A stretch of DNA of 64,000 bases from an uncultured Alphaproteobacteria bacterium. Lineage in GTDB: Bacteria > Pseudomonadota > Alphaproteobacteria > Caulobacterales > Hyphomonadaceae. The stretch's first letter is position 1; each line of letters begins with the position of its first letter. The notes beneath the pieces are model-generated. The model did no database searches and was not told the DNA's origin. It saw only the letters and a program-made list of their open reading frames with translations. The stretch is from positions 47,590-111,589 of the forward strand of contig CAIMMO010000230.1 of assembly GCA_903842595.1 (NCBI GenBank), read 5' to 3'. Positions 61,636 through 64,000 of this stretch are shown here, piece after piece. Both the position numbers and the translations under genes were made by a program.

Positions 61636-62433
61636 GTGGCGGACGTTTTCGTTTCTTACAAGCGTGAAGACCGTCGAACCGTAGAAGATCTGAGTCAGGC
61701 GCTTGGCGACCTCGGCTTGACCGTCTGGTTCGACTATTCGATCGAAATCGGAGAGGATTGGGCCAAGCGAATCCAGACAGAGCTGGAAGAGGCTAAGGCA
61801 ATCATCGTTTGCTGGACGCCAGCTGCGTGCAAGTCGGATTGGGTGAAGCACGAAGCTTCTGTGGCTAGCCAGCGCAAAGTGATGCTTCCGATCATTCTGA
61901 AGCACTGCACGCCTCCCGCGCTGTACGCTTCTATCCATGCTGCGAACCTTGCCGACTGGGATGGCTCGACGACAGACGAGCGATTTCTCGCGATACTCGC
62001 GCCGCTTGAGCGACTTACCGGGCGCAAGCGATTGGCAAAGGAGGGATTGCAGCGCGCCGGCGGCAGAAGATCAGACCTCGTGAATGCTCTACGCGCAATG
62101 CTGGTTGAGCGGGCACGATCTGGGGATGCGCCTTTCACTTATGTCGAGGCCGAAGCCGAGCTTAAACGTGCCGCGAAGAACCTAGGCATCGACATGACTG
62201 GATTTGCTCAGCCCTCGCTGTGGGGGGCGCTGGACGAAATTGCGGATCAAAACCGACGCAGCAGAGAGCCTCCCTTGTCTGCACTTGTCGTTGACGCAGA
62301 TAGCGGCCTTCCCGGACGGGGGTATTTTCAAAAGCACGTCTTTCTCGATGGGAGGCAGGACGAACTCGAGAAGCGCGTGTTTCGCCGACATCTTGCGCGA
62401 GTTCGTGAGGCCGCCTGGGGTCGCGATCCCTGA
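61636..62433 (+). CDS. TIR-domain protein, second
   Basis: A 265-residue protein from the GTG at 61636, chosen because GGAG lies 5 bases upstream and the TIR domain begins at once (ADVFVSYKREDRRTVEDLSQAL). The domain occupies residues 1-130; KSDWVKHEASVA carries the Glu expected for NAD hydrolysis, and VWFDYSIEIGEDW fits the BB-loop region. The remaining about 130 residues are helical and charged, with no known domain. Bacterial TIR proteins of this size act in defence or as metabolite signals. The GC and codon use look a little lower than in neighbours. It is convergent with the M28 peptidase gene. Confidence 0.82.
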   Translation: MADVFVSYKREDRRTVEDLSQALGDLGLTVWFDYSIEIGEDWAKRIQTELEEAKAIIVCWTPAACKSDWVKHEASVASQRKVMLPIILKHCTPPALYASIHAANLADWDGSTTDERFLAILAPLERLTGRKRLAKEGLQRAGGRRSDLVNALRAMLVERARSGDAPFTYVEAEAELKRAAKNLGIDMTGFAQPSLWGALDEIADQNRRSREPPLSALVVDADSGLPGRGYFQKHVFLDGRQDELEKRVFRRHLARVREAAWGRDP

Positions 62434-62438
62434 TCAAG

Positions 62439-63332
62439 TCACTCCAGCTCCCCATCCAGCTTCAGCACCAGCGCGGTAAAGAAGTCAGCTGCCATCGCCA
62501 GTGTGGCCGGCTCGACGCGGTCGATCTTGTCATTCGGCGTGTGGATGTGGGCGAGGATTTCAGGGATGGTGGCGGGGTCGGGTGCTGACCTGGGCGGGTT
62601 GAGCATGAAGGCGCGGAGCTTTTCGGCTTCGGCCTTCGGTTGGTGCCCGAGGGAGACGGTAGGGGCGCCAGCGGCGGAGAAGGCGCTGTCGTCGCTGGGC
62701 GGATATTCGGGGAAGTCGAGGCAGGAGCGTTTGAGCTCAGCGCAGAGTTCGCGGACTGCTTCGGTGATGAAGGCCGACTGCGCGCCATTGTTGAGGCCGT
62801 GCATCAGCGTATCACCATTGGCGTTGATGTCGGCGTTGATGACGGCGGCGAAGTCTTCGACGCCGTGGGCCGTGATGAAGGCGCGGGCGCCGACGAGGCC
62901 TAGTTCTTCCTGGTCGGTGAGGAAGAGCGTGACGGAGTGTCTTGTCTTCCCGGCAACGCGGCGCGTGGTTTCAATCATCGCAACGACCGAGCCGGCATTG
63001 TCGACGACGCCGTCGACGAGCTTGCCGCCTTCCATTTCGAGCGCGTCGTAGTGGGCGGTGAGCAGTATCTGCTTGCCGGTCGCGGGACCTGTGCGGACGA
63101 CCACGTTGCGGCCGGGCGCGGCGCGGCGGCCGGTGAATTCCTCGACCGTGTAGGCAAGGCCGGCGGCGTTGAGCTGGGATTTCAACGTCTCCAGGCGTGC
63201 ATCATGTGTCGGTTGTGCGAATGCGGCGACGTTGGCGAGGAGCTGCTGGGGGGTGGAGGAGGATGAAGGCCAGAGGGCGCACGCAGACAGGCCGAGCAGG
63301 GTCGCCGGCAGAACCAAGAACAAGAGTTTCAT
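62439..63332 (-). CDS. M28-family zinc aminopeptidase, lipoprotein
   Basis: A 297-residue exported peptidase. It starts with a lipoprotein signal (LLGLSAC) and carries the two-zinc site of M28 enzymes: the His/Asp pair in LTAHYDALEMEGGKLVDGVVDNAG, the catalytic Glu in FLTDQEELGLVGA, a further ligand in INADINANGD, and a C-terminal HIHTPND. It should release N-terminal amino acids from peptides in the periplasm. Stops of this gene and the TIR gene are 5 bp apart. Confidence 0.87.
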   Translation of the reverse strand: MKLLFLVLPATLLGLSACALWPSSSSTPQQLLANVAAFAQPTHDARLETLKSQLNAAGLAYTVEEFTGRRAAPGRNVVVRTGPATGKQILLTAHYDALEMEGGKLVDGVVDNAGSVVAMIETTRRVAGKTRHSVTLFLTDQEELGLVGARAFITAHGVEDFAAVINADINANGDTLMHGLNNGAQSAFITEAVRELCAELKRSCLDFPEYPPSDDSAFSAAGAPTVSLGHQPKAEAEKLRAFMLNPPRSAPDPATIPEILAHIHTPNDKIDRVEPATLAMAADFFTALVLKLDGELE

Positions 63333-63501
63333 GATGCCTCCGCCGGGTCGCCTTGGTTATTCCGGGCGCACCGGCAGAGCAACTGATATCGATTCTCGGA
63401 AAAATTCTCCCGATAAGCCCTTGCAGACACTCGGGAAGGGAGCACGTATTGTGCTAATGCGCGCTGCATCCCCCAGCGCGAGGGACAGGGAGAACAACAA
63501 G

Positions 63502-64000
63502 ATGGCGTCCAGCCCCACGGCTCTTCAGTATCTCGACAAGGCGGTCGGCAGCCTTCGCAAGCTGGGCCTCTTTCCGGAGACAAAAAGCGATCCCGCGCCT
63601 GTCGTGGCGCTGCTCAACCAGATCACCGAGCTGTCGCCCGACAAGGTCACGACGATTGCGCGGACGCTGGACCAGGCGTCGACGTTCAACGAGGTGGTGC
63701 GCGAGCACATCTCGGCCATCAAGGTGGGCGAGCGCTACGAGACGATCACCACCGCGTTCAACTCGATCCGCGACGATGCGAAGAGCCTCGTCGAACAGTA
63801 TGCGGACGGCAAGATCTCCACGATGGAGCGCGTCGGCAATATGTGGATGAAGTTCTCGCGGGGCGACATCGCCTCGCGGTTCGACAAGATCAAGGACACG
63901 TATATCGACGTCCAGAAGGACACGAAGGTCCAGATCGAGAAGGAATTCCTGATCCTCGAAGCGTACATGGATTTCCGCGGCGCAATGAAGCAGTCGGAAG
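63502..64000 (+). CDS. Unrecognised coiled-coil protein, N-terminal part (cut by window edge)
   Basis: The frame is open to the window end, so the track missed it. At least 166 residues are encoded from the ATG at 63502, which follows AGGGAGAAC. The sequence has no signal peptide and is helical and charged: SPTALQYLDKAVGSLRKLGL, then VVALLNQITELSPDKVTTIA, then MWMKFSRGDIASRFDKIKDT and KEFLILEAYMDFRGAM. The style resembles long cytoplasmic coiled-coil proteins that accompany toxic-anion (TelA-like) resistance genes, but that recollection is unverified and I do not assign a function. Confidence 0.7.
   Translation, partial: MASSPTALQYLDKAVGSLRKLGLFPETKSDPAPVVALLNQITELSPDKVTTIARTLDQASTFNEVVREHISAIKVGERYETITTAFNSIRDDAKSLVEQYADGKISTMERVGNMWMKFSRGDIASRFDKIKDTYIDVQKDTKVQIEKEFLILEAYMDFRGAMKQSE

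Overview
The window is GC-rich, densely coded bacterial chromosome. The decisive lineage marker is a complete PhyR-NepR-EcfG general stress response locus with an associated HisKA_2 kinase (about 28.2-31.9 kb), a system known only from Alphaproteobacteria. The PHB (polyhydroxybutyrate) genes, the many acyl-CoA dehydrogenases and thiolases, and the porin and lipoprotein content fit a free-living, aerobic, oligotrophic alphaproteobacterium. A Caulobacterales/Hyphomonadaceae-type host is my inference, not something the sequence proves.

Layout. 0-5 kb: the tail of a chemotaxis receptor, a porin-like outer-membrane protein, a small secreted protein, and two divergent thiolase-family genes. 5-14.4 kb: a secreted double-domain beta-propeller phytase preceded by four direct repeats that match PhoB half-sites; a broken hybrid histidine kinase; then a tight five-gene cluster (P-loop NTPase, alpha/beta hydrolase, OprO/P-like porin, ABC exporter with a wrecked nucleotide-binding domain, aspartyl/asparaginyl beta-hydroxylase-like protein). 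I know no described system with this composition. 14.4-25.8 kb: a renalase-like flavoprotein divergent from a DCC-family protein, a four-gene MacAB/FtsX-type ABC export operon, a decayed stretch, a PQQ/cytochrome alcohol dehydrogenase with an SDR and a TetR regulator, and a VOC-family lipoprotein.

26-35 kb: a tRNA with anticodon CAT, a multiply frameshifted bestrophin-like (DUF4239) pseudogene, and a general-stress island. Around phyR/nepR/ecfG/kinase I find eight promoter-like elements of the EcfG type (GGAAC, 16-17 bp, CGTT, four of them with one mismatch or fewer in clearly intergenic position and all 22-52 bp upstream of a start). They precede two DUF1328 membrane proteins, an entericidin-type lipoprotein, phyR, nepR-ecfG, a lipid-kinase/phosphoesterase pair, a glycine-zipper lipoprotein and a membrane protein. 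The stress sigma factor therefore appears to sit in the middle of its own regulon.

35-50.5 kb: metabolic and accessory genes (SDR, serine hydrolase, SOUL and fasciclin lipoproteins, acyl-CoA dehydrogenases, HCCA isomerase-like protein, aldehyde dehydrogenase, a TIR-domain membrane protein, threonine aldolase, GGDEF-EAL protein). 50.8-61.5 kb: PHB metabolism, with phasin, an FtsW/RodA-like membrane protein, phaC, a hydrolase, phaR, and later a D-3-hydroxybutyrate dehydrogenase. An acylase and a probable peptidoglycan-recycling pair (Mur ligase and LD-carboxypeptidase) lie between. 61.6-64 kb: a second TIR protein, an M28 peptidase lipoprotein and the start of an unrecognised coiled-coil gene. 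Two copies of a roughly 325-bp non-coding repeat in inverted orientation (about 41.4 and 58.2 kb) bracket the PHB/TIR segment.
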